From positions 794,001 to 858,000 of the forward strand of contig CALSFV010000238.1 in the NCBI GenBank assembly GCA_943737045.1: DNA of 64,000 bases. The letters run 5' to 3'. Source of the DNA: Parapristionchus giblindavisi (Eukaryota > Nematoda > Chromadorea > Rhabditida > Diplogasteridae). Under the pieces are notes generated by a model. The model ran no database searches, was not told the DNA's origin, and was given only the letters and a program-made list of their open reading frames with translations. Numbering within the stretch: position 1 is the first letter of the stretch; each line of letters begins with the position of its first letter. A program made the position numbers and the translations under genes. Positions 49,041-60,859 of this stretch are shown here, in pieces.

Positions 49041-49871
49041 AACAGAATGAATTTAGGTTACTCAAGATGGGTTCGCGACGACAGCACACGTATCGGCTCT
49101 CCCAACCAAGACAGGAGGTAGTTTTATTATTTCTATTATTACGATTTCTTATTGCTTGCATGCTCTTGTACAAGCTTGTTGTGAAATACTCTCCTCTCTG
49201 TCTCACTCTCTTCTTTGCCTCACTCTCCTCTGTTTCACTCTCTTCTCTGTCTCACTCTCCTTTCTGTCTTTCTCGCGATAGGGTGCGCGCATTTCACTCT
49301 CTCTTTCTTACTCTTTTTTACCCTTATTTTTAAAATCCACTGTTCATTTGACCTTCCCAATGCTCTGATTACATTTCTCTAGTGTAGTTCCACCCTGTAT
49401 TTCTTCTTGTTAGCTTATTTTCTCATTAATTTCTTATTTACACTTGTTTTCACCGCTTCCCTTCTCACTCTCTCAATTTGACACACTCTCTCACCTCCTT
49501 TCTTCTCTCTAGCGCTCTAAGTTCCTCTCTGTCCGTATCCGTGAAAAAAGACCCTTCTGCCTGTAGTTCTCTCCCAGTTGTACTCATACAAGAATAGCAC
49601 AGTTGTGATAAAAATGCGTGTATATCTTTCCTCTTTCGTAGTAATAATAACTTATTGATTGGTGATGTATTTTAAGCCAACTGTTCGATTCAATACTCTT
49701 TTTTCAGCATGATGTTCGGTCGCTCTGCCCTCAGCGCTATTTGCGTCATCGTCCTCCCACATCTCGCCTATGTTCTTCTCGACTTGAACAACCTCCGTCC
49801 CGCTGAGTCCCTCGCCCTCAGTGAAGAGGTCCAGGCCGAAATCGATGAGATCCGCGCCTCCAGAAAGTATA
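49041..49871 (+). pseudogene. Unrelated 5' ORF fused to topoisomerase II fragment
   Basis: A possible first exon near 49049-49118 is followed by a TTTTTTCAG acceptor and, from 49709, a hydrophobic leader (MMFGRSALSAICVIVLPHLA) running into LSEEVQAEIDEIRAS. Around 49866-49872 the sequence passes into topoisomerase II coding sequence in a different frame. The leader protein is not recognised. Pyrimidine-rich CACTCTC repeats lie at 49185-49300. Confidence 0.4.
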
Positions 49872-52800
49872 AAGATCGTGCAGAGGGAAATTCGATACGT
49901 TCCGGGTCTCTACAAGATCTTTGATGAAATCCTCGTTAATGCGGCTGATAATAAGCAGAGAGATCCTAAGATGAGCCTCATCAAAGTTAATATTAATAAG
50001 TGAGTAGGAATCTTTAAATGTCTTAAATAATGTAATTATTAAATAATTAATTAATTCAAATGATTGTCTGTTCATCACTTGACGAAGAGATAGCATGCGA
50101 AATGAATATATATCACTGACGATAGTTTTTTGTTTCTTTAACAAAGGCCTCATATACAGGGAAAGGAACGAGATCTCTGTCTTCAACAATGGAAAGGGTA
50201 TTCCCGTAGCTATGCACAAGGTACGATGACTTGTATCGATCGATATCATAACAATTATTGATTGATTTGAGGTTGAGAACATGTACGTACCCGAGCTGAT
50301 CTTTGGTACGCTGCTCACATCGTCCAATTACAATGACGAGGAGAGGAAAGTGACGGGTGGTTGTAACGGATACGGAGCTAAGCTGTGTAATATCTTCTCC
50401 ACTGAATTCACTCCCGAAACCAGCAGCAAGGATTACAAGAAGGCTTTCAAACAGGTAATCGATAATGTATCATGATCTACAGAATCGATCGATTCTTCAA
50501 AATATATTCTACGGCAAGAATGAGGTTGATGGACAGGACGAGCCGCTGAAAGTGTGCTATGAACAGGTATTGATTGATTTGAAATATTTTTTTGATTGTG
50601 AGGGTTACGGTAGCCGACGTGCTGTCTATGATGCCATAAAACAAACCTACACAACGATCTTATTTGATAAACTGCGCAGCGATGTGCAGTGCTGTGAATT
50701 ACCGAGACCTGAGACACACCTTGTTGGACTACCTATCCTATTCTCGATTCTTAGCTTTGCTCTACAATATCCTCATATCGATCAATATTGATTGTATATC
50801 ATTGTAGGTGAGTGATCGTTGGGAGGTGGCTCTTAGAGTATCCGACAAGGGCTTCCAGCAAGTCTCGTTCGTCAATTCCATCGCCACTACCAAGGTATGC
50901 CAATATAATATTATAATAATAATTTATTCCTTCAAAATGATGAGCAATTAATCAATGAATAATGCCGATTCAGGGTGGTCGACACGTTGACTATGTTGCC
51001 GATCAAATGGTCCAGAAGCTAATCGATACGATCAAGAAAAAGGTTGGCAAGAGTACGGTACAAGTCAAGCCTTTCCAAGTATGTTTCTGATCATTTTGAC
51101 GATTTATTGATTGATGGATTCACATTATCGATTGATCATTTACAGGTGAAGAATCACATGTGGGTCTTCGTGAATTCTCTCTTTGAGAACCCCACCTTCG
51201 ACTCGCAGACCAAGGAGACCATGACCCTCCAGTCGAAGAGTTTCGGATCCAAGTGTGAGATCTCGGACAAGTTTGCCAAAGAGGTACTTTGTATTCTGTT
51301 GTTTGGTTAATGATTTATGCGACTGACCTACCGTACTTGTTCAAGGCCATACTTTTTCGGTGACCTCACTGTATTTTATTTATCGATTCGATTCGATTCA
51401 TTGTTTAGAAAGTTAGAAGTAGAGTAGTAGAAGTAGTAGAAGGTTTAGAAAGGTGGGTCGATTTAGAAAATCGTTATTTTTCGCTTAAATTGTAATCTTT
51501 CACATACAAAAATGAGCCTTATATAGTGGGTCGACCATGAAAATGAGCCGTATATAGTGGGTCAATCCTCTCATTGTGAGGATTGACCTAAAATGTATGT
51601 TCAAGGCTCAAGCGTACGGCATTGTGGACTCTCTCGTGGGTGCGCTTCAAGCAGATGGAGATTGTGGAGAAGAAGTGCAACAGCAAGAAGACGAGCAAGA
51701 TGAAGGTGGGAGCAGATTGGTCGATTAGTTCATTCATTGATTGATTTTCTGCATTATTGATTTATTGATTTTTTTTCTGAAATTATGGATTAAATGATTA
51801 CCGCATCTTTGTAGGGCATCCCCAAGCTCGAGGACGCCAACGACGCCTGAACAAAGAACTCGCATCTGTGCACGCTCATTCTCACCGTGGGAGACTCAGC
51901 CAAGACGCTCGCTGGTAAGTATCGATTGTAATATCGATTAATTGATTTTTTGCCGTAGTATTGGCTGTACTGTAATCATATGTGGGCGGTATTGTCGCTA
52001 GCGTCAAGACCCATCCGATTTTAGCATCCGACCCACCCGATTTTCTCAAAAATCACCCGGGAAGAAATTATTATATTTACATGCCTCATTTTTGCCTCCG
52101 GCCCACCCGATTCTACTTCTAGCGTCAATTGCCGCCCATGTATGACTTTAATGTGTTACCCCGCTCTCAGGTCTCGGAGTGGTCGGTCGTGATCGCTATG
52201 GTGTCTTCCCACTTCGAGGAAAGTTGCTCAACGTTCGTGAAGGAAACCTGAAGCAGGTATACTGTAGCTGTCTATTGATTATTGATCGATTCATCGAGAA
52301 TCCTGTCAGGTTGCCGATAACGCTGAGATCAACGCACTGCTGAAGATTCTCGGTCTTCAGTACAATGTGAAGTACGACAAGGATGATGACATGAAGACGC
52401 TTCGATACGGAAAGGTCATGGTTATGGCTGATCAGGTACGGTAAAGATTGATTTATTGATTAACTCGAGAAATATTATTATTGATTAGGATCAAGACGGT
52501 TCGCACATCAAGGGACTTGTCATCAACTTTATCCATCACAATTGGCCCAATCTCGTTAGGTATATGGTAGTTTCATTGCGCATTTATTGATTGATTGATT
52601 GAACACTGTTCGTGTTGGTGTTACTGCAATTACCGTACGGTGCTGTCCTATAATTACCGTACCGTACTGGGTTACTGGTTACTGTAATTATTGCAGACGT
52701 AACTTTGTGGAGGAATTCATTACTCCGATTGTGAAAGCGACAAAGGGCAAGGAGGAGATCTCATTCTTCTCAATTCCTGAGTACAATGAATGGAGAAACA

Positions 52801-53165
52801 ATACGGATACTTGGAAATCCTTCAAGATCAAGTACTACAAGCGATTGGGTACGGTGTCTTTTTTATTAAATTAATAATATTAATAGATGTACAAGTTCTA
52901 GATTTGCATGTACTTTAAATGCAAAAAAAAATGTGAAATATATAGGTTAAAGAGATCAAATTCTGTCGTTTAATACTATCTTGACTTAAATAGCTTGCAT
53001 AATAATAATAACAATATGCGTACTGTAGGTACGTCCACATCGAAGGAGGCCAAGGAGTACTTCTCTGACCTGGCCCGTCATCGTATCCGCTTCAAGTATG
53101 CCGGACCCGAGGATGACATTGCGGTCGATATGGCCTTTAGCAAGAAGAAGATTGAGGAGAGAAAG
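49872..53165 (+). pseudogene. top-2-like: DNA topoisomerase II pseudogene (partial, 14 exons)
   Basis: Exons: 49872-49999, 50160-50220, 50272-50454, 50483-50566, 50808-50894, 50974-51078, 51146-51283, 51606-51705, 51815-51914, 52171-52256, 52310-52435, 52489-52559, 52697-52848 and 53029-53165. ATPase parts are clear (GLYKIFDEILVNAADNKQRD, GGRHVDYVADQM), as is TOPRIM (MADQDQDGSHIKGL). Lesions: the ATP-loop Arg of TGGRNGYGAK is Cys; a frameshift lies near 51631; a TGA stop is at 51848-51850; the metal-binding Glu of EGDSAKTL is Val (51887-51889); one ATPase exon group is missing. The N-terminus and everything after EERK, including the breakage-reunion domain with the active Tyr, are absent. Exon phases otherwise agree, so it decayed from a genomic copy with introns and not a retrocopy. 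Confidence 0.85.
51450..51595. mobile_element. MITE-like repeat in a topoisomerase intron
   Basis: GTGGGTCGATTTAGAAAATC and two TATATAGTGGGTC words match the element at 31495-31675. Boundaries and target duplication are not clear. Confidence 0.5.
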
Positions 53166-53251
53166 GTACCGTATACTAGATCTATCGATCGATTATTGAT
53201 TGATGTATTGATCGATTATTGATTGATGTATTGCTTTTGTCAGGATTATAT

Positions 53252-53340
53252 AGAGTGGGTATATGGTAGTCAGTTGAGTGGGTATACGGTAGTCGATTGA
53301 GTTTGTATACGGTAGTAGATTGAGTGGGTATACGGTATTG
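53252..53340. repeat. About 24-bp tandem repeat (four units)
   Basis: Units read GTGGGTATACGGTAGTCGAT then TGAG, with variants. It lies in the interval after the last topoisomerase exon. Confidence 0.7.
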
Positions 53341-53866
53341 ATTACATTGAAGGATTTTGTGACAGTTGCAAGATCACATTTTGATTGCTTGCAGTATACC
53401 ACCACTGTCACTCGTTGCGGTCGGCGGGCTCACGCATTCGGGAGGTGGCGACCAAGGCGGCTCCTCGAATGGACCTCTGGCGGTCCGACCAACTTTGCCA
53501 TGCCGGCACTTGTTCCGCAAACGCCCACGCCCCGCCCCCTCCATCCTAGCACTCTGTACTCTCTCATATCTCAATACTCTCTCGCCCTCTCTCACTATGC
53601 ACTGCGCACTCTCTCATATCTCAGCGCTCCCTCGTCCTCTCTCTCGTGCACTCTCTCATATATCAACGCTATCTCGCTCTTGATTAACTAATGACGACCT
53701 AGCAAGACAATGGCAGGGGTCAATCAAGGTTTATCTCATTCAATTAGTCCAATTATGTCATTATCTCCTTCTCCCGATACTTCTCCCAAGTCGCCTAGTT
53801 CGCCAATTCTGTTCAGCGATGTCAGTTTTGGATCGACCGATTCTCCCATCAAACCTACCGTACCAA

Positions 53867-56249
53867 CTCCAGACTTTCCGCGCGACACGCGCGCGGGGTA
53901 GTGACAAGTCGCGCGCGCGATATCGACGACTTGCGAGTTATGCGCGGGGTAGTGACAACTCGCGCGCGGGTTAAAGTGAAGTCGCGGTATCACGCGCGAC
54001 TTAAGGAGACTTAAGGCACTCAGCAACTCGCACGCGACTTACTGCAAGTCGCGCGCGACTTACCGTAACTCTTGCGTAGGAGCATAGTTCGTTTTTGCGA
54101 GTGTTTCCTATGCAACAAGCATATCATAAATTGTTTAACTGTTTGTTATGAATGGTTGAAACGATGTTTCGAGGGCATTTCAACCAAATATAAGAACAAT
54201 GTGAGAATTCTATCCGATTGCATATTCTTTTATGAATTTTTTATAACATTGTAGACTTTTTAGGTGAGAAAACCAAATTCAAGTGATTTTAAGCTAGTTA
54301 TGATTGATCCATCTTCAATAAATGTGCTAAAAATCAATAAAATAAGAAATTAAATGGCTATATGTTTGAAATAAATATGTGCAAGATAATTTTCGCATAT
54401 GTGACAATGGATAATGAAAAATTCCCATAATGCATCATAGTGACATTAAAAAATAGTTTATATAACTGGCACATCAATTTATGAAAGTTCAGTTTAAAAA
54501 GTCAGTTCATGATACTAATTGACGATATTTCTTACCGTTTCCATGAAGGAGCTGTTTCATTTCTTTTCTCTTCTTTTGACGTTCAATGAATTTATTCGTG
54601 CATTTACCTCTATTTCTTATTAAAAGTTGATTATTATGTTGCCATAAAGCTACCCGCACCTTCGATAATCTGTTCGTGTATAGCTTATTCGCTGAATTGC
54701 TTAATCTTTTTAAGTTATTCTTCCTGTTCTGTAAAGCAACTGTTCAACGCTTATTTTGTTTGTAGTTACAGAATCTGATCGTGGTGTCTATGCAGTCAAT
54801 GAACTTAGTTATGATTATGAAGAAGAAGGAGCTGGATGACTGAGGAGGATATTCCCACCAAGGATTAATAAGTATGTGTTTTAGTATCATTGTAAAGTGC
54901 TCAGATGTTTGAATCCATGCATGATCACGTATAATTTGTGCAGTTAGTCACTAACTGTTAGTGGCATTCTCTTATTCTATTGCTATTCTCTTATTCTTGC
55001 TCTTACTAATGATTGTGTGAATTATCACTGCTCTAGCAGTCATCTCCCGCAGGTCTTTTGCCTTGCAGAGCGGGTTCATAGGTCGAAAAGTATGTTACAA
55101 AGTACCAAGCCTGACCGGATTTTGAGCCAAAATTTCACAAAAATCTGAAAACCTGACCGGAATTTCAAAACCTATATATAGCTATTCGACCTATGAGCGG
55201 GATGTACATTTACTAATGATTGGAGTTTTAAATGGTAAAATGGTCTTCTTGATTTATATCGTTTTTTTACTAGTTGAAACATCTTCGCGATGTATGATAA
55301 ATAAATAAATAAATAAATGGTGTGTAAAGATTGGATATCGATTTATTTATTATTGATCTCTTTTCTTAAGTCAGGAATCATGATTTATCTGGTGAATTGG
55401 ATCATTATATATTCATATCTGTTCATTATAATTATGGATACGCTCGTATGAAGCTTAAGGTTAGTAAATTTATTGCTCATTATTATAGTTAGTATATTCC
55501 TTATTGATGTATGATGGAAGGGGTAATATATTCCGTATTTTATGGTAGTCGAGGTGTAATATGTCCATTACTTATAATATTTACAGGCAATGAATGTTGT
55601 GATTTGAAATACGGCCCATGGAGTAATATTGTTGTATTATTGAAAGGAAATATTATTGGAAGCATATATAGTTTGGTCTGATCTTAGTGTGAAGAGGACA
55701 ATTATGGTTAGTTATTTTCCATGTAATATAACTTTTTATTCTTTTATATTTTTCCTTTTTGATTAAAACGTTTCTTTGCAGTGAATCGTACTCTATCGAA
55801 TATTATCAAGAGATTATCATCATAACTATGAAGATTGACTTCATTATTAACTGCTGATTATATCAAGATAATGTTCAGTAATTGTTGTCACTATTGTAAA
55901 TTGTTGTTACCATGTTGATAGCATTGTGTTTGCTCCGATTTTTCTACTCAGTTTCTCCAATTGCTCTCATTAATCTTGTATCTTTTTTATTCGTTCAATA
56001 AACAGTGTATATTTTACTATGTTGGATTTGAACATTACAGTATACTTGAAGTTATGTAAAGAAATAGGGCAGAGGAAAGTAGAAAGGGAAGGAAGCGAGC
56101 CGCGCGCGGGCTATCGACAAGTCGCGCGCGGGTTATTTACAACTCGCGCACGGGTTGTGGTGACTCGCGACGCGCACGCGCCGCGACTCACCATAACCCG
56201 CGCGCGACTTGTCACTACCCCGCGCGCGTGTCGCGCGGAAAGTCTGGAG
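53867..56249. mobile_element. 2.4-kb GC-rich-ended element nested in Merlin
   Basis: CTCCAGACTTTCCGCGCGAC at the left is mirrored at the right (GTCGCGCGGAAAGTCTGGAG), and the inverted repeat continues through ACGCGCGCGGGGTAGTGACA. Subterminal arrays of GTCGCGCGCG and AACTCGCGCG words run for about 200 bp at the left and 150 bp at the right, against an AT-rich core. The target duplication appears to be only AA. A possible last exon (54778-54840, SDRGVYAVNELSYDYEEEGA) and a CATAGGTCGA MITE are inside. No transposase is recognised. Confidence 0.75.
55077..55195. mobile_element. CATAGGTCGA MITE, 119-bp copy
   Basis: Ends CATAGGTCGAAAAGTATG and TAGCTATTCGACCTATG, flanks AGCGGGTT and AGCGGGAT (7/8). 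It has two internal units against four in the 204-bp copy. Confidence 0.85.
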
Positions 56250-56773
56250 AACGCCCCCGATTCCTAATCCTTTGCCGGCTGGTAGTTGCCCCAATTGGGA
56301 GGATGGTTTACCGCCCTACAGCGAAGCTCTCAATCTATTCAAGGGTGTGAATTCACGACAGCTAGAGATGTTTCTGTCCCTTCCTAAGGAAACACACATC
56401 GAACAAATGAAAAGTATGGGTTTGCTGCCAACAAGCAAGATTTGCGATGCATGCGGCCGTACGATGAAGCTGAAGAAAAAAGAGAAAAATCAATTTTCAT
56501 TGATTTTCGTCTGTCCTGACCGAATTTGTTATAAGAGCGTGTCAATCGCAAGAGGAACGATCTTTGATCACATGAAGCTACCGTATCAAGACGTCTTCAG
56601 AATTGTATATGCCTTTGCTAGAGAGGAGTACGGATATGAGCGATTGAAGCACGAAATGATGAGACCTGATGGAACCGTGCTTTCATCGGAAAGCATTTGC
56701 GACTGGATATCGTACTTGCGTGAGGTTTGTGCCTTCGCCGCGGAGAAACATGCACCAATCGGAGGAATTGGAA

Positions 56774-56819
56774 AGACAGTGGAAATCGACGAGACGTGTC
56801 TCGTCGATTTCCACTGTCT
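56774..56819. repeat. Perfect 22-bp hairpin at the Merlin catalytic motif
   Basis: GACAGTGGAAATCGACGAGAC is immediately followed, after 2 nt, by its exact reverse complement. The left arm is the transposase sequence encoding TVEIDET. Confidence 0.95.
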
Positions 56820-57327
56820 ATTTTTTACACTACCGATTTTCATATTCCTTCATTCATTACCGATTATTTTGTTATTCACTTACTACCGATGAGCTCATTC
56901 TTTATTCCATACCAATCAGCCGATTTTTTATTCATCACCGATAACCTCATCCTTGCACTACTCTTAATAAATTAATTCATACAACCATTGCAGTTATAGC
57001 ATGTTCTGGTTAGAGCACAGACATGCAGACAGACCGGGTCACACACGCAGAGGATATGAGAGAGGAGAGAGCTAGAGAGCTAGAGAGCGAGAGTGAGCGA
57101 GAGAGTGTGTCACATCTAGAGAGTGTGCATGCCAGGATTGTAGTTTGTACGGCCCCCTATAAATAGCGCTCGGCCTCCTCATTCTTCGCCTCTGATTCAT
57201 CAGTTGTGCCTCTCTCTTTTGAGAGATTTTTGGCTTGGGGAAGGGACTTCGCGATGGAGTCCCTTCCCTGCCCCGGACTTCTCCATCTTCTTGGAGAAGT
57301 CGCCGAGCAGGAGCCGGCTGGGGCGCA

Positions 57328-57362
57328 CCCCCCCCCCCCCCTCTCGGGGGGGGGGGGGGGGG
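57328..57362. repeat. C14-TCTC-G17 homopolymer hairpin
   Basis: A C run (57328-57341) faces a G run (57346-57362) across four bases, next to two more small hairpins (GGGAAGGGACTTC...; GACTTCTCCA...). The length may be uncertain from sequencing. Confidence 0.8.
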
Positions 57363-57689
57363 CTAAAAGGGGGCGGGGCGTGGGCGTTTGCGGAACAAGT
57401 GCCGCCATGCCTCCACCCAATATGGCCGGAGGTAAGATTGTATTTTGTTAATTAAATTGAACGACTAAGGGGTCGTGTAAATTGAAGATATGCTTATTGT
57501 TAATGATATGTAGTTTAATCCACTGCCTGAAACATGAAAACGGCTGGTGAACGGTCTTTTGCACTATTTGTTTGAATGCATATGCAGAGCGCGATAAAGA
57601 GACAGTCGGATGGTGTAATGAACTTGTTGATTTATCGTTTTACGTTTGAGATTAGGGTACACTGCTTGTCTATTTGCATTCGAATCTTA

Positions 57690-58111
57690 CAAGGGAACGT
57701 TCCCAACTTGTCCTGGCCATATGAGATGGCAATAGCATGAATAGAATCAGTTTTCGATGCTGATTACGAATCCGCTTTCAAACGTTGCCCAATCGAGCTG
57801 AGCTTCGAGAAAATCGAAATTGAAAATCGGCTAGTTGATTCGAAAATTAGTGTGGATTTCTACATAAACCATCCTAATGAGTTCGTGAACTCATATATCA
57901 ATTATCCTAACAACTGCTGGTGTGGTTTAGTAGATAAGGTAGATAAGATGAGACTTTTCGTATCACCTAGTCGAATTTCAACATGGATTTTCTCGAAGCT
58001 CAGCTCGATTGGGCAACGCATGAAAGCAGATTCGTAATCAGCATCGAAAATTGATTCTATTCATGATATTGCCATCTCATATGGCCAGGACAAGTTGGGA
58101 ACGTTCCCTTG
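57690..58111. mobile_element. 422-bp foldback MITE with TTA duplication
   Basis: CAAGGGAACGTTCCCAACTT at the left is mirrored by AAGTTGGGAACGTTCCCTTG. The arms of about 170 bp match with few changes and TTA flanks both sides. The 3-bp TTA target suggests PIF/Harbinger type. It is non-coding. Confidence 0.75.
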
Positions 58112-58169
58112 TTAGATTCACGCTGATAAACGATTTTTAATACTACAGCGTTACATACTAAAGCGTGCT

Positions 58170-58285
58170 TCAAGGCACAACCCGGGCTAATTTGAAATTA
58201 TTTCCTCTGGCAGTGATCTCGCTTTCGTTGACTACGAGAGAGCGTTGCCAGAGCAGAGAGTAAAATTAGCTCGAGATGTGCCTTT
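58170..58285. mobile_element. MITE with GGCACA ends, copy 3
   Basis: AAGGCACAACCCGGGCTAAT and the mirrored GCTCGAGATGTGCCTTT match the 2083-2198 family in outline, including GCCAGAGCAGAGAGTAAAAT. Confidence 0.55.
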
Positions 58286-59170
58286 CAAAACTCGAAGTGT
58301 ACTTGCGATTGCTTTCTCTTCAAGTTACCCAGCAAGATTTTGTTTAGAAATATTGCGATTTGAATTTATTTTCGTGGTTTTACAGGGCATGAACACCGGC
58401 CGCAACGAGGGCGCCGTGTGGAGGAACTCATCTATCAATTATCGATTGATCAATTCACACGCGAGGATGACGTCACGCTTCATAAGCTGCGACCGGACGC
58501 CCATTTTCCCATTCGTCAATCGATCAATAATTGTATATTGATCGACTACCCACCGTAATCTCACTCACTCCTCGTTATTCATTTGTTCTTTCACCCAATT
58601 ATTGCCTTCTACATAACATGTTTCTCTCTCTCATCTATTATATTTGTACTTGTAGTGCTTGTCATTGTCTCGTTTTCATACTTTTTGGTTCAATTTATTA
58701 TTTTGTTCATACAGTAATTTTAAAGGAATGTTTTGTGTTGGCATGAAATATCTATAAAACCCGAAAAAAACACAAAGAATAACGTAGAATCATCAACAAA
58801 AAGGTCTCGGTAACGGTAATTTACAATTAGTCAATCATCTGACCCGTCGCAATCAATTTGACCCAATGAACTGGGTTACTGTAGGTTACGGTAGGTGGAT
58901 TACGGTAGATTATGATGGCTTAAATAATGAGTTAACTTGATAGTTGTTAGAACCGGCGGAGCTCCGCCCACCACCCGTTAGTTTAGTCACACACCAAACC
59001 CGTCTGGGGTTTGCCGAACACTTTATTACAAGTATATAAGCCCCTTTGCCCTGAGAGGGGTAAGAGAACTTGCGACGAAAGTTGCGAGGAAAGTTCGCAT
59101 CTTTCGACGGAAAGATGCGAACTTTCTTCTGAACTTTGGTGTCGAAAGTGACAGATTGGACGGACCCCAG

Positions 59171-60859
59171 GCAAAATTAAACTCTTCTATCAAATGCGAA
59201 TTACTTATAAAACTCCATAACGCATTAAACAAATATGCTTAACGTTATGATTTAATTTTTAAAATAAATATATTCAACAAGGAAAGGTGGTAACACACCT
59301 CATTCTCTGCAACTTCACTTAAGTATATACAATAAACTAATGAATGATGAAGAATAGCCATGAGGCTGATGCAGACATACTTCTCTCAACAACACGTACC
59401 ATCTGCAATTGAGGACGATTTTTAAGGTGAATAGGAATGAAATAAAATAATATAATGAATAGACTAAAATAACATAGAAAAGAAGAAAACAAAAAAACAT
59501 GCTTACCATTGAAATCTTATCATTAATATTATTCCGATCTTCATTCCATGTTCTCAATATCTTCACAATCCAATGATAATTGTGAAGATATTGATGACTC
59601 CGGCTCGACTTATACCTGCACCTGGGGTTTGTGGAGGGACACACAAAGACAATGGAGACGGGGAGAGAGATAGACAACAAATGAGTAGTTTTTAAGAAAA
59701 GTTATGCTCGGAAGATCATCGAAGAGATTTGATTAATAATGAAGTGATTCACTTGATGAAGATCAACGAAGATAACGATGTGACGTGATGTAGTTTGAAG
59801 TGCTAGACAAATTAAAACACAAATAATAATTTTAAGTGACGTTCATCAGCGATGACGGTTTTGCTAGTATTACATTAAATATATATCATACATTAAATTT
59901 ACATTATTATATCGTTGATTAAATTCCTACCTTGAATTAAACATTGAGGTGTATCAGTCAACATTGTTATCTAATGATCAAACTCTCCATTTTCTCAATG
60001 AAACTCTATTGGAATCAAGTTCGATACGAGTCATAATCTAAACCTTTTAGAACATGATAACACGAACCTTTGTGTGCTGCACAATCTCCAATATAAATAC
60101 ATATAAATAAATTATCCAACATTCGATCACTGAGGCATCATAGCGGTATGACTGCAAAGAAAACAAAATCAATTAAAATAGCTTCAAGCCAACAAATGGT
60201 CATCACATGTTATGGCGTAGACTCATTATTCAAATGCAATCACGCATTAACATTTATACAACTACTACTCAACACGACTCTATTATATACAACATATTCT
60301 TTCAATGACTAACTATTTGATGACCATTAATTGTTGATTTCGTCGATATTTACCATGAAATAATAAATGTCATCATATATTTTTATCTATCGATATTCGT
60401 TATTTTCCATTGTATTTCGCGTTAATGTTCATATATTTCAGTTGATTATCACTATGCAAGAAGTTGTGTGTTTTAATGTATTTGGAGAGTGTCCAAATAA
60501 GTAAAGGTTCGTTTATTCCATAATTTTTGTATAGATTGTTTCTACAAGGTATTCCACAGTTCTATAATTATTGTGTCGATATTGATCAAGAAACTGATTT
60601 GTCATCATTTTTGATTACCAAGCCATTTCATAGTATCTTGTAATATAGCGTGTTAAATCACTTGTATTTCAGAGATTATGAGTTGAGAAAGATGGAATCT
60701 TCATTGATATATTTAATATGGAGTATGTTGTAATATTGATAAGGATCAGTATGTAATGGAGAAATGGTTCGTTTATTATTTTCCTTTGTCGCATTTTGAT
60801 CCCTCGTGTAGAGTAGTAGTTGTATAAATGTTAAGAGACCGGCTCGGTAAGACTCGAGC
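59171..60859. other. Unique AT-rich DNA, no supported gene
   Basis: No recognisable protein or repeat. A minus-strand 121-codon ORF (59315-59680) and an 80-codon ORF (60676-60918) have no coding character and are not called. Confidence 0.4.

Larger units (their letters stand above)
53710..56819 (+). pseudogene. Merlin transposase, interrupted and truncated
   Basis: The first part (53710-53866, MAGVNQGLSHSI... SPIKPTVP) is Ser/Pro-rich. After the nested element the frame resumes at 56250 (PPIPNPLPAGSCPNWEDGLP). A zinc-ribbon-like C-x2-C...C-x4-C follows (CDACGRTMKL; CPDRICYKSV), then the pre-catalytic helical region (PYQDVFRIVYAFAREEYGYE) and GGIGKTVEIDET, which carries the first catalytic Asp. 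Directly after it a perfect hairpin replaces the rest. The second Asp and final Glu/Asn region are missing, so the enzyme is dead. The ISXO2-like identity rests on the zinc ribbon, VEIDE motif, spacing and the Merlin-type ends. Confidence 0.85.
53505..57403 (+). mobile_element. Merlin-superfamily DNA transposon (with nested insertion)
   Basis: Terminal inverted repeats GGCACTTGTTCCGCAAACGC (53505) and GCGTTTGCGGAACAAGTGCC (57384-57403) continue through CCACGCCCCGCCCCCT. A perfect 8-bp duplication GCCATGCC flanks it (53497-53504, 57404-57411). The encoded transposase is of the IS1595/ISXO2-like type that defines Merlin. Removing the nested 2383-bp element leaves about 1.5 kb, a normal Merlin length. 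Confidence 0.9.
53400..58542 (+). other. Possible host exon split by Merlin
   Basis: Taking out Merlin and one GCCATGCC leaves a frame reading WTSGGPTNFAMPPPNMAG up to a donor GAG|GTAAG (57431). A downstream acceptor at 58387 is followed by long open frames. The phase of the join is not decisive. It could be a Gly/Pro-rich host exon or chance. Confidence 0.25.
48457..59170. mobile_element. 10.7-kb region bracketed by 22-bp inverted repeats
   Basis: CAGGGGTCCGTCCAATCTGT at 48457 is mirrored at 59149-59170 (21 of 22 bases). Next to both ends are repeated words AAAGATGCGAA, AAGTTGCGA and TTCGCAACTTT, forming hairpins (48481-48532; 59068-59125). The ends look hAT-like, but the 8-bp flanks (CCTAATAT, GCAAAATT) do not match. 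It may be one large composite, or the outer ends of two separate elements. Confidence 0.45.

Noticed and set aside
53366..53691. 105- to 123-codon ORFs across the Merlin left end
   Set aside because: They cross the transposon boundary and its target duplication; any host coding part is only the stretch before 53504.
57157..57455. Gly/Pro-rich ORFs on both strands
   Set aside because: Artefacts of the C14/G17 homopolymer hairpin and GC-rich Merlin end.
48457..59170. Calling this a single hAT transposon with certainty
   Set aside because: The 8-bp flanks differ and no transposase is present, so it is reported only as a bracketed region.
59315..59680. 121-codon minus-strand ORF with hydrophobic stretch
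   Set aside because: No splice or start context and low-complexity hydrophobic composition typical of AT-rich DNA.
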